This document shows, piece after piece, positions 11,234 through 23,083 of a stretch of DNA of 64,000 nt. Location of the stretch: positions 1 through 64,000 of the forward strand of contig JAUGWO010000069.1 of assembly GCA_049724395.1 (NCBI GenBank), in the 5' to 3' direction. The notes beneath the pieces are model-generated. The model saw only the letters and a list, made by a program, of their open reading frames with translations. It ran no database searches and was not told where the DNA came from. The translations under genes and the position numbers were made by a program. Each line of letters begins with the position of its first letter. The stretch's first letter is position 1. The stretch comes from Spongospora subterranea f. sp. subterranea (Eukaryota > Endomyxa: Phytomyxea > Phytomyxea > Plasmodiophorida).

Positions 11234-11335
11234 GCATGACGTCTCAAACTTTGCTCGCCAGAGCATCCTCCTGAGCCGGCGTTAGACCCTTCATGCGCGT
11301 TGGCGATTGTTTGAGTTGTCGTCTCCTGACGTCAA
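11234..11335 (-). mobile_element. Crypton fragment, inner side of the 19-bp array
   Basis: Matches 18458-18557 of the fuller Crypton downstream at about 95 percent by eye, including GCGTTAGACCCTTCATGCGC. It encodes part of the same N-terminal peptide (TRMKGLTPAEEDA). It stops abruptly where the 19-bp array begins. Confidence 0.85.
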
Positions 11336-14300
11336 TTTTCTGACACAAATTCACTTCCCTAACGCCAATTCACTTCCCTAACAGCAATTCACTTTTTAAC
11401 ACTCACTTCCCTAACTTAACACCAATTCTTCCCTAAACCAATTCACTTCCCTAACACCAATTCAATTTTCTAACACAAATTCACTTCCCTAACAACAATT
11501 TTCTTCCCTATCACTTCTCTAACACCAATTCACTTCCCTAACACCAATTCACTTCCCTAACACTTCCCAATTTTCTTCCCTAACACAAATCACTTCCCTA
11601 ACACCAATTCACTTCCCTAACACCAATTCACTTCCCTAACACCAATTCACTTCCCTAACAAACACCAACTTTTCTAACACAAATTCACTTCACTTCCCTA
11701 ACACCAAACTTCCCTAACACCAATTCACTTCCCTAACACCAATTCACTTCCCTAACACAATTCACTTTTCTAACACAAATTCACTTCCCTAACACCAATT
11801 CACTTTCCTAACACCAATTCACTTCCCTAACACCAATTCACTTCCCTAACACTGCCAATTCACTTCCCTAACACCAATTCACTTTTCTAACACAAATTCA
11901 CTTTCAATTCACTTCCCTAACACCAATTCACTTTTCTAACACAAATTCACTTCCCTAACACCAATTCACTTTCCTAACACCAATTCACTTCCCTAACACC
12001 AATTCACTTCCCTAACACCAATTCACTTTCCTAACACCAATTCACTTCCCTAACACCAATTCACAATTCACTTCCCTAACACCAATTCACTTTTCTAACA
12101 CAAATTCACTTCCCTAACACCAATTCACTTCCCTAACACCAATTCACTTCTAACGCCAATTCACTTTTCTAACACCAATTCACTTCCCTAACACCAAATT
12201 CACTTTAACACCAATTCACTAACACCAATTCACACCAATTCACTTTCTTTTCTAACACCAATTCACTTCCCTAACACCAATTCACTTCCCTAACACCAAT
12301 TCACTTTCCTAACACCAAATTCACTTCCCTAACACCAATTCACTTTTCTAACACAATTCACTTCCCTAACACCAATTCACTTTTCTAACACAAATTCACT
12401 TCCCTAACACCAAATTCACTTTCCCTAACACCAATTCACTTCCCTAACACCAATTCACTTCCCTAACACCAATTCACTTTCCTAACACCAATTCACTTCC
12501 CTAACACCAATTCACTTCCCTAACAACAATTCACTTCCCTAACACCAATTCACTTTTCTAACACAAATTCACTTCCCTAACAACAATTTTCTTCCCTATC
12601 ACTTCCATAACACCAATTCACTTCCCTAACGCCAATTCACTTCCCTAACACCAATTCACTTCCCTAACGCCAATTCACTTCCCTAACGCCAATTCACTTT
12701 TCTAACACAAATTCACTTCCCTAACACACAAAATTCACAATTCACTTTCCTAACACCAAATTCACTTCCCTAACACCAAATCCCTAACACAATTCATTCA
12801 CTTCCCTAACACCAATTCACTTTAACACCCTAACACCAATTCACTTCCCTAACAACAATTCACTTTCCCTAACACCAATTCACTTTTCTAACACAAAATT
12901 CACTTCCCTAACACCAATTCACTTCCTAACACCAATTCACTTCCCTAACACCAATTCACTTCCCTAACGCCAATTTCACTTTTCTAACACCAATTCACTT
13001 TTCTAACACAAATTCACTTCCCTCAACTTCACTTTCCTAACACCAATTCACTTCCCTAACACCAATTCACTTCCCTAACACCAATTCACTTCCCTAACAC
13101 CAATTAACTAACACCAATTCACTTCCCTAACACCAATTCACTTTTCCTAACACCAATTCACTTCCCTAACACCAATTCACTTCCCTTTAACACCAATTCA
13201 CTTTTCTAACACAAATTCACTTCCCTAACAACAATTTTCTTCCCTATCACTTCCATAACACCAATTCACTTCCCTAACGCCAATTCACTTCCCTAACACC
13301 AATTCACTTCCCTAACGCCAATTCACTAACACAAATTCACTTCCCTAACACCAATTCACTTTTCTAACACAAATTCACTTCCCTAACACCAACCAATTCA
13401 CTTTCCTAACACCAATTCACTTCCCTAACACCAATTCACTTCCCTAACACCATTCACTTCCCTAACACCAATTCACTTCCCTAACACCAATTCACTTCCC
13501 TAACACCAATTCACTTTTCTAACACAAATTCACTTCCCTAACACCAATTCACTTTCCTAACACCAATTCACTTCCCTAACACCAATTCACTTCCCTAACA
13601 CCAATTCACTTCCCTAACACCAATTCACTTTTCTAACACAATTCAAATTCACTTCCCTAACACCAATTCACTTTCACTTCCCTAACACCAATTCACTTCC
13701 CTAACACCAATTCACTTCCCTAACACCAATTCACTTTTCTAACACAAATTCACTTCCCTAACACCAATTCACTTTCCTAACACCAATTCACTTCCCTAAC
13801 ACCAATTCACTTCCCTAACACCAATTCCTAACACCAATTCACTTCCCTAACACCAAATTCACTTCCCTAACACCAATTCACTTTCCTAACACCAATTCAC
13901 TTCCCTAACACCAATTCACTTCCCTAACACCAATTCACTTCCCTAACACCAAATTCACTTCACCTAACACCAATTCACTTCCCTAACACCAATTCACTTC
14001 CCTAACACCAATTCACTTCCCTAACAACAATTCACTTCCCTAACACCAATTCACTTTTCTAACACAAATTCACTTCCCTAACAACAAATTCACACTTCCC
14101 TAACACCAATTCACTTCCCTAACGCCAATTCACTTCCCTAACACCAATTCACTTCCCTAACACCAATTCACTTCCCTAACACCAATTCACTTCCCTAACA
14201 CCAATTCACTTTCCTAACACCAATTCACTTCCCTAACACCAAACTTCCCTCACTTTCACCTAACACCAATTCACTTCCCTAACACCAAATTCACTTTTCT

Positions 14301-15068
14301 AACACAAATTCACTTCCCTAACACCAATTCACTTTCCTAACACCAATTCACTTCCCTAACAACAATTCACTTCCCTAACACCAATTCACTTTTCTAACAC
14401 AAATTCACTTCCCTAACACAAATTCACTTCCCTAACACCAATTCACTTCCCTAACACCAATTCACTTCCCTAACACCAATTCACTTCCCTAACACCAATT
14501 CACTTCCCTAACGCCAATTCACTTTTCACACAAATTCACTTCCCTAACACCAAATTCACTTCCCTAACACCAATTCACTTTCCTAACACCAATTCACTTC
14601 CCTAACACCAATTCACTAACAACCATTCACTAACACCAATTCACTTTTCTAACACAAATTCACTTCCCTAACACCAACACTTTTCTAACACAAATTCACT
14701 TCCCTAACACCAATTCACTTTAACACCAATTCACTTCCCTAACACCAATTCACTTCCCTAACACCAATTCACTTTCCTAACACACCAATTCACTTCCCTA
14801 ACACCAATTCACTTCCCTAACACCAATTCACTTCCCTAACTTCCCTAACACCAATTCACTTTTCTAACACAAATTCACTTCCCTAACACCAATTCACTTT
14901 TCTAACACAAATTCACTTCCCTAACACCAATTCACTTCCCTAACACCAATTCACTTCCCTAACACCAATTCACTTTCCTAACACACCAATTCACTTCCCT
15001 AACACCAATTCACTTCCCTAACACCAATTCACTTCCCTAAAAAACCAATTTATTTCCCTAAAACCAAT
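11336..15068. repeat. 19-bp tandem array of about 190 copies
   Basis: Tandem units of 19 bp, consensus CCCTAACACCAATTCACTT, with variants TTTCTAACACAAATTCACTT and TTCCTAACACC. The variants recur in a longer pattern (ccc, ttt, ccc, ttc types), so there is higher-order structure. Frequent small indels (20- and 18-bp units, partial units) show slippage. No ORF and no gene. Confidence 0.97.
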
Positions 15069-15215
15069 TCAGGTCGCGGTAGCCCCCACAATCCACATCG
15101 GCCTGGGATTGATCCATCCGATCGATTTTCGAACCCAGGTTCGTTTCAAACCGAACCAGGTTCGTTTTGAAAATGCCGCTGGGGAGAGAGTCACATTCCT
15201 TTGTATTGTTGGTGT
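15069..15215 (-). mobile_element. Crypton 5' end, outer side of the 19-bp array
   Basis: A direct copy of about 18570-18712, including the twin motif CCAGGTTCGTTT...CCAGGTTCGTTT and the GGAGAGAGTCACATTCC block. With 11234-11335 it brackets the 19-bp array, so one Crypton copy was split by, or grew, the array. The two copies lose similarity at 15215 and 18712, which marks the element end. Confidence 0.85.
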
Positions 15216-15383
15216 ACTGCGATTCTTAGTTCAAATGGAACACTGCGATGATTTAAAGTCGCACTCTGCGATTCTTGAGAGGCCCCCTCATCAAATATCG
15301 CTGACTACGGTAACAGTTAACATGCGGTAACGTGGTCAAAGACTATAGTAACATTTTCAGACATTTTCCTCAATGATTCCATC

Positions 15384-16204
15384 GTGCTTGATCTTTTGTT
15401 TGATAATAAACTGATCAACCCTTGCGTCCCTGTTGTATCCTGTTCTCGACCTGACACCATGGTCGGTGCACGACAAGCAGGGCTATGCGCTGCAATTGAT
15501 GGCCAGCATGCATCATCAAATACAAAAATGCATGCAATCTACGCTTATTTCTTTTTGGGGCTCACGGTTGCAAAGATTGCCACGATTTTCAGAAAAAGCA
15601 ATGGGTCCATTAGCCGATGGATCAACCGGTACCAAGAAACTGGTGAGGTTTATCGTCGTTCATCCCAGCGATCAAACCCGAAATTTTCGCCCCAGCAACG
15701 CAAATGGATTTTTGAAATTATCTTGAAACATCCGTTATCATTCCTAGATGAAACACGACATGCTTTCATTCTTGAATGGGGGGTAAATATCAGCGTTCCC
15801 AGTGTTTGGAGGATTATGTCGGAGAATAAACTAACTTACAAGGTACGATGATTGAGGTCCGTTGCTTGTCATTGATGAAATCTACGTTCGTATTGCAGTA
15901 CATAGAGCGTTGTGCAATCCAGATCAGCCGCAAAGATATAATTCGATTTTTCAACGAGCTGAAAGCAATTGATTGGACGCATGCAACGTTGACGTTTTTC
16001 GACGAAGTTTCATTCGACAATCGTGGTATGCTCCGTCGTCGAGGTTATGCTCTGAAGGTACAGGATGTGGATGACCAAATGCAGTGCTGCGAAATTTCAG
16101 CGCAGCCCGGACAAGTGACGCAGTTTTCGTCGCGAATATTTCATTTCTCCCGAAAACAACAATATAATATGCATGTATCAGCGGGTTCGATTGGTTCGAA
16201 TTGA
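15384..16204 (+). mobile_element. Tc1/mariner-like transposase, truncated by the Crypton
   Basis: Exon 1 ends at about 15842 and is followed by a 56-bp GT-AG intron and exon 2 from about 15899. Exon 1 holds a helix-turn-helix region (ATIFRKSNGSISRWINRYQ) and LSFLDETRHAF. Exon 2 holds the start of the DDE_3 domain (LTFFDEVSFDNRGMLRRRGY). The rest of the catalytic domain is missing because the Crypton sequence begins at about 16200. A start at 15462 (MVGARQ) fits the family better than 15384. Confidence 0.75.
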
Positions 16205-18712
16205 CCGTACACCGGCCACGCACAATTTTTCACCCGATAAAAGTTCACACAATTTTACTGAGAAGGCGACGGCAGTTTATTGGTGGAGAAAGCCGCAGCG
16301 ATCGTCGGGATCCGGTCCGGGGCACCTCGTTCGCCCCCAGTCGCTGTGCGAGAAGTTCGACCCCCATCTTCGGGAAAATTCAGCGTCGTCGCCGGAGCAG
16401 TGATCGATCAGGCACCGCATGATCGGGCCGGCCACTGAATAGAAAACCGTTTTCAGCGCCGGGCAAAATCTCATTCGGGATTCTGCAGCTGTTGTACAGG
16501 CCTCGTTGATAGCCCGAACGATGGCCAGCTTCGCCGCGGTGGACTTTGCCTTGCGCAGGTTTTTCCGATCGGCGACATCAAACAGCTGCTCGCTTGGACG
16601 AGCGCGCTTCTCAGGCCGCTGCACCGCCGGATCTGCAGATGAGGGAGCCACAATGCTATTTGCGGAATCATTGTCGACCTGATCGTTGGTGGCATCTGCG
16701 GCGGAACGTAATTTCTGCATTATCTGCAGAAGCCTCGAGCCCAGACTTTCCAAGCCCGCATTTCTCAATTGCTTAAGGATGTCGTCCATTTCCCTCTGCA
16801 AGTCCTCTGTGGCTTCGGACATCAGCAGCAGCGCTTTGGAAATTTGAAGCGGCACGTTTTGAAAATGAACAGGCAGAGCCTTCTGTTGCACTAGGCTGGC
16901 AATCATGCTGCTAGCATGATCTTCCAGAGAAGTGGTTTGCTGAACGTTCCTGTTTAACGCCAGAAATTGGCCAGGGTTGATGACATGAATTGCATGCCAT
17001 TCAGAAGCATATTTCAATAAAATGTTATCCCTGCACTGTAACTAAGCAACAAATATCAAGTTCGGTCTCACTTTCACCTTTGGATCTTGGCCAGATGCAA
17101 AAGAGCAGCAGCGTCCTGAAAATATTTCTGGGCGCTGGCCAGGGTCTTGTGCCTAGCCGATAGCATTATCTGTTCGATCTGGCCACCACCCCATATTGCC
17201 ATGAGGTACCCTGTCTTCCTCAAAGTGTGTGTCCCCCAAGGCCCTCGTCTGCCGATAACTGTTCGGAACAGAGTCTTCAAGCTATGAATCAATATCAGTT
17301 GTTGAGTGTCATGGGTCAGTCAACACATCCCCCGAACAGAACGGTACCTGTGGTTGAACCTGTTATATTCCATAATCCCGCCATTACGGTTAGGGAACAG
17401 ATAATCTCCAGTTGAGCTGGGTCTCAGATGGATCCAGGCCAGTAAATGTCTGACCAGACAAAGCTCCGGAACCTGGTCGTTCCGCCAAATCATCATCAGC
17501 TTGAAGGATTCGTCTGATTTCCCCTTAATCTTGATGCAACACCTCCCCGCTGTCCCGGTTGATAGTGGTTAACCCTGGCACAAAATCTGCCAGCTGAAAC
17601 TCGCACCCTTCTTTGGCTCGCAGGAAAAGCTGGACATGGAACAGGACCATCACCCATTCCTGAAATGCCGAAATGGAGTTTCGACTCAACAGAGCTGTGC
17701 GAACGTCAACAAGCTCATGTGGAAGAAGCGCTGAGTTTCCCTGGGCTTGGTAGTCCGGTAAATCAAATTTAGTGAGCCTTTGGTACCTGTGTTATGACAG
17801 TGTTTAGCTCCGGGATGGAGTAAATCGACACGTTGCAGGAGTTTGGTACCGGTTCTTAACAGCGGCAAGTTCGCGGGGAGATCCACAGCGCCACAGCTGC
17901 GGACGTGATGCATGGAAACGACAACCGCTCAACACTCCCGAATCATAGAGCGTGATACAGTTGTGGCATGGCTCTTGATACGGCCCTCCCTGATTCTTCG
18001 CCACGTGCAGGTTCGAGACAGCACTTAGGAGCTGATTACAAGCGCCGGGATCGTTCCATGCCCCCGACGACACGATTGCCGTGCCTGTAAAGTAATCCCG
18101 GATCGGGCCAACACGAGATGCGTCTGATGCGGCATCGGCAAATATCGACAAGGGAGTTCCGGAAGGCAGCACCTTGAAACCAATATCAGCCATGTGAGCA
18201 ATGGGCAAGTGAGTTGCGAGATGCCATACCTTAAAGTCGATATAGGCCATAAGCGAATCGGCGCTCATGCTCGGACAGAATTCCAAGGGTGCGTTCTCGC
18301 TGAAAACGACGAGAGACGCAAAATCACCAATTCTCTTCAGAAACAATATCAAACCCCGGAAAACGGATCCGTATTGCCTGGAGGAATTGGCCGCTAACAC
18401 TCGCGACCCCATCAGGCCAACCTTCGTTGCCGACAGCGACAAGTCCATTCGAGACATGACGTCTTGAACCTTGCTCGCCACAGCATCCTCCTCAGCCGGC
18501 GTTAGACCCTTCATGCGCGTTGGCGATTGTTTGAGTTGCCGTCTCCTGACGTCGTGCGGCCTTTCTAAGGCCGCGGTATCCCCCACATCGACCTGGGATT
18601 GATCCATCCCGATCGATTTTCGAACCCAGGTTCGTTTCAAACCGAACCAGGTTCGTTTTGAAAAATGCCGCAGGGGAGAGAGTCACATTCCTTTGTATTG
18701 TTGGTGTATAAT
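16205..18712 (-). mobile_element. Crypton-type tyrosine-recombinase DNA transposon
   Basis: The minus strand carries, in order, an N-terminal segment (MKRTWVRKS... at 18640), a long core-binding-like region including ANSSRQYGSVFRGLILFL near 18375, a catalytic block near 17150-17250 with GTHTLRKTGY (HxxR) and ARHKTLASAQKYF (second H and the Tyr nucleophile), and a C-terminal helical tail (17017-16277) with ERRKMDD-like charge and NLRKAK. No reverse transcriptase is present, which is what separates Cryptons from DIRS elements. Parts between about 17300 and 17800 are not open in one frame, so this copy has introns, decay or both. It interrupts a Tc1-like element on its left. Confidence 0.8.
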
Positions 18713-18929
18713 GGAAGTTATTAATAAATCTACTGATTACATATTTTTTACGAGGGATTCTTAATAATAAATCTATCGATTGATCGTTGTGTATCAGACT
18801 GCGAAGGACAGGTCACAAACTATTTTCGTTAAATTAATTCAGCTACTTTCCAAACATTCATTATTTAATCATTTGATATATTAACCGAGAACATGGTGCC
18901 CGATGAGATCCAGTTGTTGGTCATCCTCT

Positions 18930-19275
18930 TCATCAAAGTTGCTTCACCATGATGATCAGTAACTGCGAAAACGGTATCGGTGCCATCCTATATGTTGCGT
19001 CAATAAACAAGAGATTTCGCGACGCGTTGGTAGTTGTAAAGTGCTTGATGACCCCATCCACAGACTCTATGGAGTGTGGTTTTTTTCAAAAACGGGCTTG
19101 AGAACCCTAAAAATGAATTGAGACGGTCAGTCGCTTGAGAAAGTTCGGGATCATCGATGGAGCGAAAGTTGTCAGCAGAGCGCGCACCAATCCTTGTAAA
19201 TTGGACTCTGTTGAATATCTGTTTTCTCAACAGGGAGAAAGACTGGGCGCCTGCAGTAATGAAATCAAGCCACAC
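18930..19275 (-). pseudogene. Scrap of a second MULE-type transposase
   Basis: A minus-strand fragment near 18965-19020 reads NLLFIDATYRMAPIPFSQLL, which matches the first-Asp block of Mutator-like transposases of another subfamily from the one at the window start. Upstream, 19000-19275 codes for GARSADNFRSIDDPELSQ in a compatible position but in another frame. No complete gene can be assembled. Confidence 0.45.
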
Positions 19276-19312
19276 TTATAAAGGTGCGTGAGGCATTCAT
19301 AATCAAAAACAT

Positions 19313-19383
19313 TCACCAATGGTTCAATGGTAGAATGGACGCTTCCCAAGCGTTTGACCCGGGTTCGATTCCCGGTTGGTGAA
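19313..19383 (+). tRNA. tRNA-Gly (anticodon CCC)
   Basis: A full cloverleaf can be drawn. The acceptor stem TCACCAA/TTGGTGA is fully paired. The D arm is GTTCAATGGTAGAAT-like. The anticodon stem GACGC/GCGTT has loop TTCCCAA, giving anticodon CCC. The T arm CCGGG-TTCGATT-CCCGG is perfect. The discriminator base is A at 19383. No intron is present. The T-run at 19388-19392 can serve as the RNA polymerase III terminator. Confidence 0.95.
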
Positions 19384-19595
19384 CACTCTTTTTGCACAAT
19401 TCATTCCCAAAGAAACTTTTTGTCGTCACCGCACCGCCTTATCGGCTCTGTTACATTTCGATCCAAATTTAGCTCAATTGGGAACAACGAGGCCGAAATC
19501 CGAATGGAGACTGTATCGTGTATGACTGTACAGCACTAAACTGCTGCCCCCACAGCAGAAATTACAGATCATTTTACAAATATTGGGTTTTAGCG

Positions 19596-22349
19596 ATGGA
19601 GCCTCTAGTACAAGTCGCGGGCAGCCTCATCCGGTTTTCGTTCGCGACGATCACATCGCATTTCATTGGAGAACAGCTCGCCAATTCGCGAATTCGCTTG
19701 CCTCATCTGACTGGATACCTACTTGGTGGATTTATTTCTGGGCCATTCGGTATTGGCCTTGTTACGGCTGAATCGCTATCGCGTTTGGGTTTTCTTAATG
19801 CTGTGGCATTGGCTGCGATTGCGTTCTGTGCAGGAACTGAGCTTTATCTTCCAGGTGCATTCTACACATTCCCTCAGCCTGTGGAAGTATTACTTACTGT
19901 CAAAATTTCATAGACATCAAACCACATTTGAGAGCAATTGTAGGACAGATGAGCTTTATCTGTGTGGCCACAATGCTCTGGTGCGCTGGAATTGTAATGG
20001 TTATAAGGCCTTGGTATGCTCCCGAAACATATTTTATAGTATTTTGTGATAATATCATATCATCTTCCAGGGTCCCCTATATTAATTCGGTGGACTTACC
20101 ATGCCAATGGCAAATGGCTTTGTTATGTGGCTCCATTATGATTGCACGATCCCCATCTTCTGCTTTGGCATTGATCCAGTCACTGTTTGCAAAGGGAGAG
20201 CTGACTGCGCTTTGCATGGGAATTACAGTGGTCAGCGACGCTGTCTTGCTTGTTGTCTTCGCTGTCACCAATTCACTCGCGACCGCTGAATGCCTAGGCA
20301 TGACAATATATGCATATAGTCGTGTATATATTTACTCAGTTGATATCCATTTCAGGTTTTGGTATTGATATATGGGCATTTATCGATCTGGCTATTTCCG
20401 TATTCGGATCTATTCTGGTCGGTTATATTCTAAGCAAATTTATTGTCGTCGCTATGTGGATCCCCATCTTCGCTTCGAGATTCAAAGGCGCAATAATTAT
20501 GGCGGCAGGGTTTGGCGTTTTTATAGGCTCAAGGTGACAAACATTTTCACTATGTTTTACTAAATTTGTAACATTTTCGCAGGCACATGGAAAAGTTGTC
20601 CAAATCCCGATATAACCATGCATTCAAGGTTGAGCCTCTTTTGGTTTGCATCGTTGCCAGTTGTTTTGCCTGTCATGCAAGTTCCAAAAGAAGGATGCTC
20701 TCGATGATCCTTCGGAAGTCCTCTATTCTTGTATTTCTTCCATTTTTCACGCTGAGTAGTTTTTCTTTCTTGAAATTGATGGTATTTCTTAACTTGTTTG
20801 TTTTTAGCTGGAGCCTCTTTCGATATTCAAAACGTGATGCCCGTTCTTCCACTGAGCATCGCATTATTCACTGCTAGAATGATTGCTATCTGGTTTGGGT
20901 CTTGGTCAGGACTAAAATTTATTCAATCCCGCCATTTAAGGGCTAGGTATGTTTTTTTGCTCAAAATATAAATTTACTGAGTGGAATTTATGGGGGACGT
21001 AGATGCACTTATCTTTGGATGACGCTGACAACGCAGGCAGGAGCTGCGATTGGCCTTGCTAATGAAGTTTCGCATTCATTTAATCCTTGGGGTGCGTCGT
21101 TTGCAGACGCAGTAACCTTGGTCGTGATCTATAACCAGATATGTGGGCCTTTTATATTGTAAGGGCCTCCACATTTCAACAATTATCGAGCTGATTTGCA
21201 TCATAGTCGTCTTGCACTTCGGAGAGTCGGTGAAGATCGTTCGCCGAAACAATGGCAGGACAGAGATGTGGCGGTGCTGGGGATTAACCATACAGCAATG
21301 TCCGTTTGCTCAAGGTTATGTCTTTCTGGTTGCCGAATCCGTGTGATTCGCCCACATGGTGTCTCGTTGGAATACGCGCAGAACCAATTGGACGAGGTAT
21401 GTCTTAGTACTGGTACGTGATGAATGTTGCAATAACAACCGTCAGGTCTCACAATCATTGAATCCGGCGAATGAGGCCAACTGCTTTCAGCTTCGTCTCA
21501 TGCCTGATTGCCTTCCTTCCTCAGAAGATTGCGCAATTGGTCCATTGGATGGCCCTCGCCACAAAGTCGACATCGATTATTGCCCTCCTACGGTAACCAT
21601 TGCCCCATTGGATCCTCTGCTCGATGAAGATGAATGTAATCATCCATTAATGGAATCAGGTATTTACCCCATTGCATTAGTCGTTCACTTCGTAACGGGC
21701 ACGTTTATCAGGTTGTACAGTTGATTATCCTAAGTTGGCCGCCTTAGTTCTTCGACTAATACCTGTAGAATGTGCCACAGTGGTGGTCAGCTTAGGGGAC
21801 GATTGTGCCACAATTGATACGTGCCGAATCATTACAACTGTATGCCCACATGTTATTCCCCGTATTGTGGCAGTCGTATCATCCGAATCATGTGCTGCGA
21901 CATTGTGCAAGCTCGGTATAATCGTCGTCCATCCTCATGCCGCCTTGGCGGATGTCACATCAGCATTGGCCTTGACCCATTCATCAGAGGCAGTCAGTAT
22001 CTTGATGCCGGGTAAATTTTCAGTTCGAGCAGCAAAAAACCAAATTCGGTGCAATGACTATACCAAAGACGAACGTTTAAAACCCGGGGGATTTGCAGTC
22101 CCATCTCCAAAAATCTCGGCCAACGACTATCCTAGTTCATCGGATTCGGCAAGTGTAAGGCGCGGATCCAACTGGTCAATGGATGACTGGTCGGTACCGA
22201 TGACGACACGCGGTTATAATTTCCCTGCTCCCGAAATGATGGGCAATGATTGGACTTGGCTGCGACAAGAATTAATCAAACGAAGACGCGAGGCGCAACG
22301 AATAACCGAGCGTCGCCCGCTTTCGTCGCAGTGGATGTCTTTGGGTTGA
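19596..22349 (+). CDS. CPA2-type cation/proton antiporter with TrkA-N-like domain
   Basis: A monovalent cation:proton antiporter of the CPA2 (KefB/Kha1-like) group, in a cell membrane. Exon 1 (19596-19854) encodes LPHLTGYLLGGFISGPFGIG and GTELYLP, the classic first helices. A 59-bp intron leads in frame to DIKPHLRAIVGQMSF and further membrane helices (MIARSPSSALALIQS near 20140, typical of transmembrane 5; GIDIWAFIDLAISVFGS near 20360). More exons follow to about 21150. From 21240 a Rossmann-type domain begins (DVAVLGINHTAMSVCSRLC), as in TrkA-N regulatory regions. The C-terminal exon (21735-22349) is hydrophilic and ends PLSSQWMSLG. Not every intron between 20040 and 21730 was resolved. The substrate, K+ or Na+, cannot be told from the sequence. 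Confidence 0.85.
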
Positions 22350-22498
22350 ATTGCCTGGAAATAACCCATCACTCTCTATTATCTATGAAATACGTATATA
22401 AACTCTTAAGATTCCCGAGCATGATTACAGAATACAGAAATCGCATATCTCGCGGAGTTTGGTTTTAGTCGTCATTTGGTCGTTGACCGGGCAAAGTC

Positions 22499-23009
22499 AT
22501 GTCGTTGGCCGATGTCGACGAAATCATTGATACCCAGACGCAGATGCGTCGTGTCCTGTATGTTGGAGGTTTGTCAATTGACATGACCGAAGAGATGCTG
22601 CGCGATGCCTTCGTCGTATTCGGTGATTTGGTCGACGTGTAAAGCGAAAAATGTGCAATATTTGCTGCAACCATAACTGACTCCATTATAGTTCTATACC
22701 ATCGGTAGCTACTGGTGTTGGCGAGAAGACTAGGAGATTTGCTTTTATAGAATATGAAGAAGCGGAAGACGCTATCTGCGCCAAGGAAAATATGAACGAT
22801 TCGGAGCTCCTGAATCGTATAATCTACGTGAAATTCGCCGACGAAAGGCGGAGCCTTGAAAAAGCTAGACCTGGTCTGTTTTGCGTATCTATAGTGTTTA
22901 GCGCAATTTAAATGTGTGAAATGCAGTCTGGGCTCAAGCGCCAGTAGAACTTGAGAAAGATAACGATACGCTAGCCGATAATGACAACGCTGTGGAAGAA
23001 CAAGACTGA
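22499..23009 (+). CDS. RRM protein like the N-terminal part of cyclophilin E
   Basis: Exons 22499-22638, 22692-22873 and 22927-23009 sum to 405 nt, a 134-residue protein that closes in frame. One RNA-recognition motif spans about residues 15-95, with RNP2 VLYVGGL and RNP1 RRFAFIEYE. The arrangement RRVLYVGGLSIDMTEEMLRDAF followed by NDSELLNRIIYVKFA resembles the RRM of PPIE, a spliceosome-associated cyclophilin. Here no cyclophilin domain follows; the protein ends in an acidic tail (VELEKDNDTLADND). It is a stand-alone RRM protein, probably nuclear and involved in mRNA processing. It lies 150 bp after the antiporter on the same strand and converges with the coiled-coil gene. Confidence 0.85.
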
Positions 23010-23083
23010 AATATCCCCGATTCCTTTTAAATATATAATGTAATTCACCGTTTATACTCTATGGGTTCGAAGTTCGACCGGGT

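Noticed and set aside
6640-15068. CRISPR-like array
   Set aside because: The repeats are head to tail without unique spacers, and the DNA is eukaryotic.
16170-16215. Possible second tRNA because of a GGTTCGATT-like box
   Set aside because: No acceptor or anticodon stems can be drawn around it.
18880-19000. Minus-strand peptide DGTDTVFAVTDHH as the end of a host gene
   Set aside because: The other frame of the same DNA gives a recognisable MULE block (NLLFIDATYRMAPIPF), which explains the region better.
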